A stretch of DNA of 47,495 nt from an uncultured Slackia sp. (lineage in GTDB: Bacteria > Actinomycetota > Coriobacteriia > Coriobacteriales > Eggerthellaceae). Within the stretch, counting starts at the first letter, position 1, and the number at the start of each line of letters is the position of its first letter. The notes under the pieces were generated by a model. The model made no database searches. It saw only the letters and a list, made by a program, of their open reading frames with translations, and was not told the origin of the DNA. The translations under genes and the position numbers were made by a program. This document shows, in pieces, positions 32,439-43,856 of this stretch. The DNA lies in contig NZ_CALUMA010000040.1 of assembly GCF_944321625.1 (NCBI RefSeq), positions 1 to 47,495 of the forward strand, written 5' to 3'.

Positions 32439-32657
32439 GTGGAAATCACCCTCGCGCTCGCCGCACTGAAGGTCGTCGGCTATGGCCTCGCTGCCATCGG
32501 CCCTGGCATCGGTATCGGCATCGCCACCTACGGTCTGTGCACCTCGGCTGCTCGCCAGCCCGAGATGAAGGGTCAGCTCATGGGCTACTTCTTCATCGGT
32601 GCCGCTATGTCTGAGGCACTGGCTCTGCTCGGCTTGGTTCTGTTCTTCATCGGTTAA
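32439..32657 (+). CDS. atpE: F-type ATP synthase subunit c
   Basis: A 72-residue two-helix proteolipid of the rotor ring. The ion-binding carboxylate is Glu59 in IGAAMSEALALLGL and the polar loop is ARQPE. The Gln of the sodium-binding site (GPGxGQG) is replaced by Ile in GPGIGIGIA, and no Ser/Thr follows Glu59, so the ring should use protons. It begins at GTG 32439 behind the best Shine-Dalgarno in the operon, AAAGGAGGAAA, suiting a subunit needed in many copies. Confidence 0.95.
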   Translation: MEITLALAALKVVGYGLAAIGPGIGIGIATYGLCTSAARQPEMKGQLMGYFFIGAAMSEALALLGLVLFFIG

Positions 32658-32708
32658 TCGACGATTCACCGTATGACTCTTACGAGAAAAGAACAGGAGG
32701 CAAGCGAG

Positions 32709-33317
32709 TTGAAAGCGTACAAGACCAAGGCAGCAAAGCTCACTTCCGCGGTCGCTATCGCGGGCGCTGCAGCTCTGGCCTGCCCGGCGTATGCATTCGC
32801 TTCTGAGGAGGGCGGCATCGGCGCCATTCTCCCCAAGATGAACGAATTCATCCCCATGCTCGTCGCCTTCATCATTCTGTGGATCGTCCTCGCGAAGTTC
32901 GGCTGGCCGATGTTCGACAAGATGCTCGAGAAGCGTGCCAACACCATTCGCGATGACCTGAAGAATGCGGAAGAGGCCCGCCAGGAATCCGAGCGCGTGC
33001 TTGCCGAGTACAAGCAGGAGCTCGCCGAGGCCAAGGCCCAGGCTTCCAAGATCATCGCCGACGCTAAGCAGACCGGCGAAGACGTGAAGGCCGACATCAC
33101 CGCCAAGGCGCAGAAGGAAGCCGCTGACATGATCGAGAAGGCCCATGCGGCCATCGAGGCGGACAAGAAGGCGGCCAAGGCCGACCTCCAGGCGTCCGTC
33201 GCCGACATCTCGGTCGCTGTGGCTGCCAAGCTCATCGGCAACGACCTGTCCGATGAGGAGCATCGCAAGATGATCAAGCGCTACGTCGAAGAGGCAGGTA
33301 GTTTCGATGCCAACTAA
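32709..33317 (+). CDS. atpF: F-type ATP synthase subunit b with signal-like N-terminal extension
   Basis: A 202-residue stator subunit. The usual b membrane helix is FIPMLVAFIILWIVLAKFGW, followed by a long charged coiled coil (LKNAEEARQESERVLAEYKQ) and a C-terminal delta-contact region. Ahead of it lies an extra segment, KLTSAVAIAGAAALACPAYA, which looks like a cleavable signal with a lipobox-like LAC. TTG 32709 is chosen because AGGAGG (32695-32700) is 8 bp upstream; ATG 32673 is the alternative. It overlaps atpH by 11 bp. Confidence 0.92.
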   Translation: MKAYKTKAAKLTSAVAIAGAAALACPAYAFASEEGGIGAILPKMNEFIPMLVAFIILWIVLAKFGWPMFDKMLEKRANTIRDDLKNAEEARQESERVLAEYKQELAEAKAQASKIIADAKQTGEDVKADITAKAQKEAADMIEKAHAAIEADKKAAKADLQASVADISVAVAAKLIGNDLSDEEHRKMIKRYVEEAGSFDAN

Positions 33318-33884
33318 CCGACTGCTCGTAAAAGAAGAGGTTGCCACCTATTCCGGCATGCTGCTGGACGCCGCCTACAACGCCGGCGGTCAGGAGCGTG
33401 TGCTGGAGGTGCGTGACCAGCTGGAGCAGGTGCTCGCCATCTACCGCGGCAACGCGGATCTGCGCGACGCCCTGTCCAACCCGGCACTCTCCGCTGAGCA
33501 GCGTCACCAGTTGGCCGAAGGCGTATTCGAGGGGGTCGACCCCTTGATTCGCAGCGTTATCGCCGTTATGGCGGAACGCGAAAACCTCGGACAGCTCTCC
33601 CAGGTTGCGAACGCCTACCGCGACGCGTCCGAAGAGAAGCTGGGCGTGTGCGTCGTCGACGTGACCACCGTGGTGGAACTCGACGACGAGCTCCGCAAGG
33701 TCATCACTGAGAAGCTGTCTCAGGATCTGGGCAAGAACGTCGTTCTGCGCGAGCATATCGACAAGTCCATCCTGGGCGGCATCATCATGAGCACTCATGG
33801 AAAACGCATCGACGCGAGCGTAGCGTCCCAACTGGAGCGCACTCGCAACGTGCTTACGGAAACAAACGATGGAGGTGAATGCTA

Positions 33885-33885
<1 letters not shown>
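33307..33885 (+). CDS. atpH: F-type ATP synthase subunit delta
   Basis: A 192-residue stator protein linking subunit b to the top of the alpha/beta ring. The helical N-terminal domain ([20 protein letters not shown]) and the C-terminal [20 protein letters not shown] match the OSCP/delta family. The signature L-G-G-I around SILGGIIM is present. It overlaps atpF at the start, and its TAG shares one base with the GTG of atpA. Confidence 0.93.
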
Positions 33886-35444
<1,559 letters not shown>

Positions 35445-35456
35445 GGAAGGCCGAAC

Positions 35457-36374
35457 ATGCCTAACCTGCACGACATAGACAAGCGCATCAAGTCGATTAC
35501 CTCGACCAAGCAGATTACGCGCACCATGGAGATGGTCGCAGGCGCCAAGGTGAAGCACGCCACCGAGCGTATCTTCGCCGCCACGCCCTACTCCGAGTCC
35601 ATGACTGAGATGCTGCAAGGCGTCGCGGAGCGCGTGCAGGCCAGCGAGAACCCCTTGCTGGAGAAGCGTGAGAACGTGAAGCGCATTCTGGCGGTGGCCG
35701 TGGTTTCCGACCGCGGCCTCGCCGGCGGCTTCAATTCGAACGTGCTGCGTACGATCGAGAAGACGATTCGCGCGAAAAAGGCGCAGGGTGTCGAGGTTGA
35801 TGTCATCGCCTGCGGCAAGAAGGCAATCGGATTTTTCAAGTACCGCAAGATCGAGCCGGTGCTTGAATTTGTGGACCTTTCTGCCGACCCTACGTTTGAA
35901 GAGGCGAAACAGATCGCCGATTACGCCGTGAAGGCGTATGAAGAGGGCAGCGTAGACGAGGTCGTTCTGGTGTACAACCACGCCAAGAACGCCGCTGAGC
36001 AGGTACTCCGCGAGGAGATTATTCTGCCCGTCGACACGCAGGCCGTCATGGCCGCTGCCGCCGGATCCTCGGATGCGGCCGACGCTGCCGATCAGTCCGC
36101 CGATACCGTTTCCGCCGCGCTCGAGTTCGAGCCCGAGCCCGCCGATGTGCTCCAGCGTCTGCTGCCGGCGTACCTGCGCACGTCGATCTACCACGCGTTG
36201 ATCGACTCCGCCGCAGGCGAGCAGGCCGCACGTCGCACGGCAATGCACTCGGCAACCGAGAACGCGAACGAAATCGTGGAAACGCTGTCGCGGTTGTACA
36301 ACCGTGTACGTCAAGGCGCCATTACCACCGAGATCAACGAGATCGTTGGCGGCGCCGCTGCTTTGGAGGATTAA
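35457..36374 (+). CDS. atpG: F-type ATP synthase subunit gamma
   Basis: A 305-residue rotor shaft subunit. The N-terminal helix DIDKRIKSITSTKQITRTME and the C-terminal RRTAMHSATENANEIVETLS are diagnostic and form the coiled-coil shaft. Residues about 195-222 contain an Ala/Ser/Asp-rich insert (AAAAGSSDAADAADQSADTV) absent from E. coli gamma. Its role is unknown; regulatory loops occur at nearby positions in other lineages. ATG 35457 follows AAGGAAGG. Confidence 0.95.
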   Translation: MPNLHDIDKRIKSITSTKQITRTMEMVAGAKVKHATERIFAATPYSESMTEMLQGVAERVQASENPLLEKRENVKRILAVAVVSDRGLAGGFNSNVLRTIEKTIRAKKAQGVEVDVIACGKKAIGFFKYRKIEPVLEFVDLSADPTFEEAKQIADYAVKAYEEGSVDEVVLVYNHAKNAAEQVLREEIILPVDTQAVMAAAAGSSDAADAADQSADTVSAALEFEPEPADVLQRLLPAYLRTSIYHALIDSAAGEQAARRTAMHSATENANEIVETLSRLYNRVRQGAITTEINEIVGGAAALED

Positions 36375-37832
<1,458 letters not shown>

Positions 37833-37833
37833 C

Positions 37834-38106
37834 ATGACCAAGTTTGCCTGCGATATCGTGACGCCTGAGGCGAAGTTCTACTCCGGCGATGTCCACTTCG
37901 TCGTGGTTCCCGGCACCGAGGGCGAGATGGGCTTTCTGTACGACCATGCGCCCGTCGTGTCCACCCTGGCCGACGGCGTAGTCCGCATCCAGGAAGAAGA
38001 GGGCGGCCCGCACAAGGAGTTCGCCATCGAGGGCGGCTACGTGCAGGTCGACGGCAAGAAGGTCATCATTCTCGCCGACAAGGCTGAGGAGCGCGCCCAG
38101 GCGTAA
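37834..38106 (+). CDS. atpC: F-type ATP synthase subunit epsilon, short form lacking C-terminal helices
   Basis: A 90-residue protein made only of the N-terminal beta-sandwich: FACDIVTPEAKFYSGDVHFV, then VPGTEGEMGFLYDHAPVVST and a final VDGKKVIILADKAEERAQA. The usual 130-140-residue subunit adds two helices that inhibit ATP hydrolysis; here the gene stops at TAA 38104-38106, followed by a strong terminator. The domain appears absent rather than frameshifted. Short epsilon subunits are known in some other bacteria. Confidence 0.93.
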   Translation: MTKFACDIVTPEAKFYSGDVHFVVVPGTEGEMGFLYDHAPVVSTLADGVVRIQEEEGGPHKEFAIEGGYVQVDGKKVIILADKAEERAQA

Positions 38107-38153
38107 CCATACGCCCGCAAGGCTCCAAGCCCAAGCGTCATAGCTTTCGAAAG

Positions 38154-38185
38154 AGAGGTCTGGCATATGCCGGGCCTCTTTTTTG
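38154..38185 (+). terminator. Rho-independent terminator of the ATP synthase operon
   Basis: Stem AGAGGTCTGGC (38154-38164) pairs with GCCGGGCCTCT (38169-38179), with two G-U pairs, loop ATAT, followed by a T-run. It lies about 48 bp after atpC. Confidence 0.9.
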
Positions 38186-38186
38186 T

Positions 38187-38632
38187 TTTCAGCCCCAGCA
38201 TCTACGAGCCGTCTTTTGGGGTCGCTCTTTGGTGTCGTCATGCCGATACGACCATCGTTCGTGACTCGTTATTTGTCGCCGGCGGGCTGATTCCGACAGG
38301 GCGCAAGTGCGTTGGAGGCGGTTGGTATCCTTTGGTTTCCACAAGGTGTAGTAACGGCAGAACAAGATGTTGTATAAGCCTCTGACCTCGAAAAACAGCT
38401 TGTGAAGAACCCTCGAAATTGCCTCAAAATCTTGTTTGAAACGGATGACGCGGCGACCGGAGTGTGGTTATATAGGCTCGAAATATTAGCGCATACGCAC
38501 ACTAATCGAACTACGCGCAACCGTGCCCCTCGGCACGCCTCGCAATGTTGCGCATGTCGCTCCGCTACGTTTTGCCTGTGCGGTGCGGCGCGTTTTCAAG
38601 CGAGGGCTGCGCAGAAGGAGGGGAGTTCCCTT
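38187..38632 (+). other. 446-bp intergenic region before the surface protein gene
   Basis: No gene is supported; the in-frame ORF extension from 38402 has no coding character. A TATATAGG near 38468-38475 is a possible -10 without a good -35. The strong AGAAGGAGGGG (38613-38624) precedes ATG 38633. The long leader suggests post-transcriptional control, but I see no known riboswitch core. Confidence 0.35.
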
Positions 38633-40858
38633 ATGAAACCTACGCGTCATATCATCGTGGCAGGCATGACGCTCACGCTTGCATTCGGTATGACCCCTAC
38701 GGCCGCGCTCGCAGCCGAGAATCCTGATTCCGAAATCATCGGTGAGGCTAATGGAGCCGATGCCGCTGGTGCCACCAATGAGACGGTAGATGTATCCGAT
38801 GTCGACGGCTCCGAAGTCGATGAAGCGGCCGCTGAAAACGAAGAGGCCTACACTGCGGAAGACGAATATGCTGAGCCCGTTGACGAATCCGACGAGGGCG
38901 AGGTTGTAGAGGCGCCGGCTTCGTACGATAAGGCCGACTTCTACGTTGAAGCTCCGACCGTCATGATGATGTCGCGCGCTTATGCCGCGCCTATGGCCGC
39001 CTCGGTTGCTCCTGTCGCCCTGTCCGATGAAATGAAGTACTTCACCGCCTATGAGAGCGGATGCAACTATGATCAGGGTCTGTCATGGGGCGATGGCTAC
39101 CATGCCATGGGCTACTATCAGTTCGATAACCGTTATGGCCTGGATGACTTCCTCATCTCCTGCTATAACTACGACCCCGATACGTACTCGATGTTCAAAT
39201 GGGTCCTGACTGCCGACATCACGGGTGACCTGTACAACTATTCGACGGGCAAACTGACCAGCATCGGCACCAAGCTTAATAGCTCGTGGCATGCGGCGTA
39301 CAAGGCCGACCCTGCAGGCTTCTCGGCGCTGCAGGATAACTGGGCCTATAAGGAGTATTATCTGCCGGCCGAAAACTATCTAAAAAGCCTTGGTATTGAC
39401 ATCTCCGAGCGCGCTGACTGCGTGAAGGGCCTCGTGTGGGGCATGTCCAACCTGTATGGCACCAGCGGATGGCGTAAGTTCGTAGGCGGATATACCAGCG
39501 GCTATGACTGGAACGGCACCTGGCACGATAGCTATAAGTGGCCAGGCGCCTGGAATGGCGATTACAAGAAGGCCAACGCCATGTCCGATCGCGAGTTCGT
39601 GACCACGCTGTGCGATTACGTGGTGAACAACGTTGCCGTGTTCTATAAGGCGCAGCCCGAATACCATGCAGGCTGGCAGAACCGTTACCGCAGCGAGAAG
39701 GCGGATTGTTTGGCGTACATCGCCCAGGATGAGGCGCAGCAGGCGGACAGCCTGTCTTACAACGCCAACGGCGGCTCGGGCAAGATGAGCGCCACCAACG
39801 GCACCGTGAACAAGAGCGTCAAGGTGGCGGCCTGCGGCTTCACGCGCGACGGCTATGAGTTTATGGGTTGGAACACCAAGAAGGACGGTTCGGGCAAGAG
39901 CTATGCCGCTGGGTCCAACTACACGCTCACCGAGGGCGACGATGTGCTGTACGCCCAGTGGAAGAAGAAGCAGGTCGTTGTGCCTACTCCGCCCGCGGAA
40001 TCCGACGATGCGGTTTCGGACAACGAAGGTTCGACGGGTAGCAACGGTTCGGGCAACGAGGGTTCCGCTGGCGGGAACGAGTCGAACGACTCCGGCGATA
40101 GCAACACGGATAATTCTGGCTCCAGCGACAACGGTTCGAGCGATAACGGCTCCAGTGCGGAGGGCGATTCCTCTGACGAGGGTAACGACAACGGCAACGG
40201 CAATATGTCGGGCGACTCTTCGTCCGACAATGCCGATTCTAACAGCGGCTCCGACAGCGATGAGTCGAACGATGAATCGACCGGTGATGCCAATGGCGGC
40301 AACACGGGCGAGGAATCCGATTCCGATTCGAACGAGGCACCCAAGCCCGCTCCGCTGCCTCCTTCGAATAGCATCGTAGGCGGTACGACGTCCAACGGCT
40401 CCAACTCTGGCTCCGACGAGGGAGCCAATGAGGCGCCCGAGAACGGCAATAATGCGAACGAAAACGACGGTGACGCCACCGACGGCGCCGGCGACGAATC
40501 CAAGGATGAGTCGTCAGATGGCGCCGATGGATCTAACGCCTCGGATTCGAATGCCACATCGGACGAGAAGACGGATAGCAAGGCAGATTCCGACAAATCG
40601 AACACGTCCGGCAATGATTCCTCCGAGGAGAAGGACAAGACGAACGACACCTCCAAATCTGACGAAAACGGTAACGCCGGCGGCGATCAGGGTGACACGA
40701 AGGACGCCAAGGAGTCCAAGGCGGCCGACGAGGATAAAGAGACGCTTCTCAAGACCAACGACGAAAGTGCGGGAGTCGTGGCAGCGCTCGTGGGTGGTTT
40801 CGCTCTAGCATTCGGCGTGGCAGCGGGAACCCTGCGTCGCATTCTGGGCAGGAACTAA
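38633..40858 (+). CDS. Large secreted surface protein: lysozyme-like domain, InlB-type repeat, acidic stalk, C-terminal anchor
   Basis: A 741-residue protein. A signal peptide ends about ALA-27. An acidic segment is at 30-100. Residues about 133-365 form a globular domain opening TAYESGCNYDQGLSWGDGYH and AMGYYQFDNRYGL, where Glu141 sits as in transglycosylase/lysozyme ESG motifs; peptidoglycan cleavage is inferred. Residues 374-443 are a Listeria-Bacteroides repeat (GFTRDGYEFMGWNTKKDGSG). About 460-700 is a Ser/Asp/Asn/Gly/Glu-rich stalk. The end has LLKTN (705-709), a hydrophobic helix and RRILGRN, a sortase-like layout with a non-standard motif. ATG 38633 follows AGAAGGAGGGG. Confidence 0.8.
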   Translation: MKPTRHIIVAGMTLTLAFGMTPTAALAAENPDSEIIGEANGADAAGATNETVDVSDVDGSEVDEAAAENEEAYTAEDEYAEPVDESDEGEVVEAPASYDKADFYVEAPTVMMMSRAYAAPMAASVAPVALSDEMKYFTAYESGCNYDQGLSWGDGYHAMGYYQFDNRYGLDDFLISCYNYDPDTYSMFKWVLTADITGDLYNYSTGKLTSIGTKLNSSWHAAYKADPAGFSALQDNWAYKEYYLPAENYLKSLGIDISERADCVKGLVWGMSNLYGTSGWRKFVGGYTSGYDWNGTWHDSYKWPGAWNGDYKKANAMSDREFVTTLCDYVVNNVAVFYKAQPEYHAGWQNRYRSEKADCLAYIAQDEAQQADSLSYNANGGSGKMSATNGTVNKSVKVAACGFTRDGYEFMGWNTKKDGSGKSYAAGSNYTLTEGDDVLYAQWKKKQVVVPTPPAESDDAVSDNEGSTGSNGSGNEGSAGGNESNDSGDSNTDNSGSSDNGSSDNGSSAEGDSSDEGNDNGNGNMSGDSSSDNADSNSGSDSDESNDESTGDANGGNTGEESDSDSNEAPKPAPLPPSNSIVGGTTSNGSNSGSDEGANEAPENGNNANENDGDATDGAGDESKDESSDGADGSNASDSNATSDEKTDSKADSDKSNTSGNDSSEEKDKTNDTSKSDENGNAGGDQGDTKDAKESKAADEDKETLLKTNDESAGVVAALVGGFALAFGVAAGTLRRILGRN

Positions 40859-40887
40859 CTGCTTGTGACGCCAACATGACTCGTGGC

Positions 40888-40917
40888 AAAGGCCGTCGGT
40901 TTCACCCGACGGCCTTT
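40888..40917. terminator. Bidirectional terminator between surface protein and LuxR genes
   Basis: A perfect 12-bp stem AAAGGCCGTCGG (40888-40899) with CCGACGGCCTTT (40906-40917), and T-runs on the plus strand. The loop contains the stop codon of the convergent minus-strand LuxR gene. Confidence 0.88.
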
Positions 40918-41543
40918 TCTTGTGTCCTATCGAAATCTTTCTCAACAAGCTGGATCGCCTCTTGCTTTGATGACACGCCGAGCTTGCGGTAGATGTTTCG
41001 CGCATGCGTTTTAATGGTGTTCGGCGAAAGCACGAGTTGCTCGCAAATCTGAGGATAAGAAAGCCCCTTTGCTATAAGCACGAGAACATCCTCCTCTTTG
41101 CGGGTCAGGTCCGATGACCGGGCAAGGGTGGCGCAGCGTGCTTCGATGGTGTTGGTCTGGGATTGTAGTTCCGAGCATGTTTGCGTGAGCTGTTCGATTC
41201 GAGATATTGCCGCGCGGCGATTGCGATCTTGCTCGCGCCATCTAAGTGTTGCAACGAATAAGGCAGCCACCACAAGGATGTCGGTTGCCACGACGCAGAA
41301 TGCCGCTATCGGTGCGCCGATAAAGGAATACGCCGTAAGGCAGATTGAGACGTTCACAAGGAAACCAACGGCAAGCAGTATGGCTTGGTTTGCGCGAATG
41401 CGCAGATTGAGTCCTGCTACTGACGCAAAAGCAAGGCGTACGAAAGCCCCGCATGACGCAAGCCAAAGGACTGCGGCTCCGAGGACGATGACGTATGTAG
41501 TGAGTGCAAACTGAAACATGCGGGCCCATTCGAATCTAAACAC
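40902..41543 (-). CDS. LuxR-family regulator with three N-terminal membrane helices
   Basis: A 213-residue protein if started at GTG 41543, or 205 if started at ATG 41519; neither has a strong ribosome binding site. Three hydrophobic segments (MFQFALTTYVIVLGAAVLWL, NQAILLAVGFLVNVSICLTA, IAAFCVVATDILVVAALFVA) are followed by a coiled coil (RIEQLTQTCSELQSQTNTIE). The helix-turn-helix follows: LTRKEEDVLVLIAKGLSYPQ, then LVLSPNTIKTHARNIYRKLG. It resembles a short form of the membrane LuxR regulators of this family. Its target is unknown. Confidence 0.85.
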   Translation of the reverse strand: MFRFEWARMFQFALTTYVIVLGAAVLWLASCGAFVRLAFASVAGLNLRIRANQAILLAVGFLVNVSICLTAYSFIGAPIAAFCVVATDILVVAALFVATLRWREQDRNRRAAISRIEQLTQTCSELQSQTNTIEARCATLARSSDLTRKEEDVLVLIAKGLSYPQICEQLVLSPNTIKTHARNIYRKLGVSSKQEAIQLVEKDFDRTQEKAVG

Positions 41544-41748
41544 GATTAAGAATGAATAACTACAGTCGACGCTTCCATGCAGGCGAAGCTCTTTGACCTA
41601 TCGTATCCTAATTGAACGCTTAACGTTATCGGAGCAGGTAGGACATTGGGTAATTGGAGGGGTGAAATTAATCACCGTAGGCAAAATGCGGCGGTGCCGA
41701 TATGGTTCAGTTGCTCAGGCAAACAAGGAATCGGAAGGGCGGTGAACT

Positions 41749-42654
41749 ATGGAGTGGCAAAAGCACAGGGCAATTGCGATTGTTGCCTCGGTGTGCGCCA
41801 TCGCAGTGCTGACATGCGTAATGGGATGGTTCGCGGGAAGGTTCATTCCGGGGAATCCGACAGTGAAAGAGCCTGCCGAAGGGCCGGAGTCAATGGATAT
41901 CTCATGGCTCATATCGGACGCTCAATATGCGTCGCATGATGTGAGCGCAGGGGATTGGCTCGACCTTTCTGATACGGCTTTCTCGGGAGAGGAGCTCGAC
42001 GATGATGCGGCCATTCAGAGCAGCATTCATCAATTTCTCGGAGAGGATTCTTGGGCGGTACTGAAGAGTGACGACTCATGGGAGGCAATGATGCCTTCGA
42101 GCGAAATTCGCATAACGAATGCAAGAGCGGTATCGGCGGAATCGTTCGAGGAATGGTATCAGGATTACGATTATCTGCAGCAGGTGCTTGCGTACTACGA
42201 TGAATATCAGACGAAGTTTGTTGTGGTTGACGTTGAGCTGGCCAACAAAAGTGATGAAGAACTCGGTGTGATTATTCCCTGGCTTTGGGGGGATGCGTTT
42301 GAACTCTCCAGTGCAGAGGGGGATTGCCCTTCTGAGGCAGCGTGGAATGGCGAGGGCGAAAGCTCCGGCGATGCGGCGCGACATGGACTCCCGCTCGGGG
42401 TGACTATGGGGTCTTCCCTGGTTAAAGAACTCTATGGAGAGCCATCGGATGACGCGACGTCGACGCAGCGGCATTTACAAGACGGCTGGTCATCGATACC
42501 ATCAGGCGATTCGCGCACCTACACAGTGGTATATCCCGCGTATCGCTCCATGTTCGCTTCGCAGGGGGATTATGACAATATCGATTTATCGCAGATGTAT
42601 CTGCAAATTCCCGATTGCGGAACTAAGACGATGCACCGATTGAGACTTGGCTAA
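41749..42654 (+). CDS. Membrane-anchored extracellular protein of unknown function
   Basis: A 301-residue protein with a single N-terminal helix (IAIVASVCAIAVLTCVMGWF) and a long acidic exterior. The middle (TKFVVVDVELANKSDEELGV) and later RTYTVVYPAYRSMF have the look of an immunoglobulin-like extracellular domain of the DUF4352 type, where a ligand-poor beta sandwich carries VxVxxxNxS; this is a guess by shape. Cys in LTCVMG is not a good lipobox. ATG 41749 has GGAAGGGCGG upstream. GC is about 50%, lower than its neighbours. No family is assigned. Confidence 0.75.
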   Translation: MEWQKHRAIAIVASVCAIAVLTCVMGWFAGRFIPGNPTVKEPAEGPESMDISWLISDAQYASHDVSAGDWLDLSDTAFSGEELDDDAAIQSSIHQFLGEDSWAVLKSDDSWEAMMPSSEIRITNARAVSAESFEEWYQDYDYLQQVLAYYDEYQTKFVVVDVELANKSDEELGVIIPWLWGDAFELSSAEGDCPSEAAWNGEGESSGDAARHGLPLGVTMGSSLVKELYGEPSDDATSTQRHLQDGWSSIPSGDSRTYTVVYPAYRSMFASQGDYDNIDLSQMYLQIPDCGTKTMHRLRLG

Positions 42655-42685
42655 GCTGCGCTGTTTTACATTGCCACGGGCGAGA

Positions 42686-43405
42686 CTACTCCATGAGCCC
42701 CTCAAGCGTAAGGCCGATGTGCAGTGAATTCGTCATTCCCAGCGTCACGATGCGCTCAAGGTGCGTAACGCCGGCAGCTAGAGGTTCGACGACGGTGACG
42801 GGGCAGTGGGCGGCGGCAAGGCGCTCGCGCAGCTTGGCCACCGCTTGCTGCATGCCGGTGCAACCCAGAATCACGGTGTTGATGCGATGCTCGGTGTGCA
42901 TCTGCATGCAGACTTCCGCCAGGCGCTCGTCCACGCCGTCGCCGCCGAACACTTCGCCCACCATCATGTCGGCAGGGATGATGGTGGCAATCTTGCCATC
43001 GAATCCTTCGGTGCGCGCTTTGCGCTCTTCATTGGCGATGCCGTCGTAGTCAGTAGTGATGATGCCGATGCGCCCGCCCAGCGCCAGCGCCGTGAGCACC
43101 GATGGCACATATCCGCCAAACACGGGCACTTCGATCATTTCGCGCAGCGCTTGCACACCGGGGTCGTCGAAGCAGTTCACGAAAATGCCGTCTGCGCCGC
43201 GCTGGACTGCGGCAAGGGCCTCACGCACGATTTCGGCGCCGTTGAACATGCCCTGCATGTCGGATTCCACCGAGGGAAAGCCGCGCTTGAGCGTTACGTA
43301 TTCGATTTCGGTATCGGGGCGGGTGAGCGAGGCCAGATACGGCTTCATCGCGTCGGATACGTTCTGCGGCAGGTTGGCGACGGGATTGATGACGGCAAGC
43401 TTCAT
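42686..43405 (-). CDS. Asp/Glu/hydantoin racemase family protein
   Basis: A 239-residue cytoplasmic racemase-like protein. The paired catalytic cysteines are in IFVNCFDDPG and VILGCTGMQ, the hallmark of cofactor-independent two-cysteine racemases. GRIGIITTDY and the start MKLAVINPVANLP also fit. Family members racemise aspartate, glutamate or 5-substituted hydantoins, or are maleate/arylmalonate enzymes. A hydantoin role would complement the locus at 0.5-6 kb but the two are 36 kb apart. ATG at 43405-43403 follows GAAGGAGCG. Confidence 0.87.
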   Translation of the reverse strand: MKLAVINPVANLPQNVSDAMKPYLASLTRPDTEIEYVTLKRGFPSVESDMQGMFNGAEIVREALAAVQRGADGIFVNCFDDPGVQALREMIEVPVFGGYVPSVLTALALGGRIGIITTDYDGIANEERKARTEGFDGKIATIIPADMMVGEVFGGDGVDERLAEVCMQMHTEHRINTVILGCTGMQQAVAKLRERLAAAHCPVTVVEPLAAGVTHLERIVTLGMTNSLHIGLTLEGLME

Positions 43406-43438
43406 GGCGCGCTCCTTCGATGACGTTGCATTATCGCA

Positions 43439-43444
43439 AGTATA
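43439..43444 (-). promoter_or_regulatory. -10-like hexamer for the racemase gene
   Basis: On the minus strand TATACT (43444-43439) lies about 35 bp before the racemase start. No convincing -35 was found, so the call is tentative. Confidence 0.3.
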
Positions 43445-43544
43445 ACGCCTGGCTAATCGAAGGATGACAAGAGGGGCTGTGGCGGTAGGCTGGAATTGGA
43501 CGAATGCGAGGTTGGGGGGGCGTCAGCGAGAAGCTAGTCGGTGA

Positions 43545-43760
43545 CTATTCGTCTTCCGGATCGGGGATGTATTCCAAGATGTCGCCTGGCTGGCAGTCGA
43601 GTGCCTTGCAAATGGCGGAAAGCGTGGAGAACCGCACGCCGCTCACCTTGCCGGTCTTGATGCGCGACAGGTTCACATTGGACACGCCTACGTGCTCCGA
43701 AAGCTCGTTGAGCGACATCTTGCGGTCGGCAAGCATGCGATCAAGTCGAAGAACAATCAT
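43545..43760 (-). CDS. Small XRE-family (Cro/CI-type) regulator, YozG-like
   Basis: A 71-residue DNA-binding protein, essentially one helix-turn-helix: MIVLRLDRMLADRKMSLNEL, then SEHVGVSNVNLSRIKTGKVS, with LSAICKALDCQPGDILEYIP closing. This short type is usually found directly downstream of a DUF2975 membrane protein, as here. ATG at 43760-43758 has AGGAGGCAAGC upstream on the minus strand. It probably controls its own operon. Confidence 0.92.
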   Translation of the reverse strand: MIVLRLDRMLADRKMSLNELSEHVGVSNVNLSRIKTGKVSGVRFSTLSAICKALDCQPGDILEYIPDPEDE

Positions 43761-43856
43761 GCTTGCCTCCTTTGCACGACGTCGGTGGTGGTTGTTGGGG
43801 CTTCCGACAGGGATATTGCATCAAGAGCAGGCTTTTCGCAAGCAGCCGATTCGCCG

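Noticed and set aside
38187..38632. A riboswitch or tRNA-like gene in the long leader before the surface protein
   Set aside because: No cloverleaf, T-arm sequence or known riboswitch core could be found, and the region has no extended stem.
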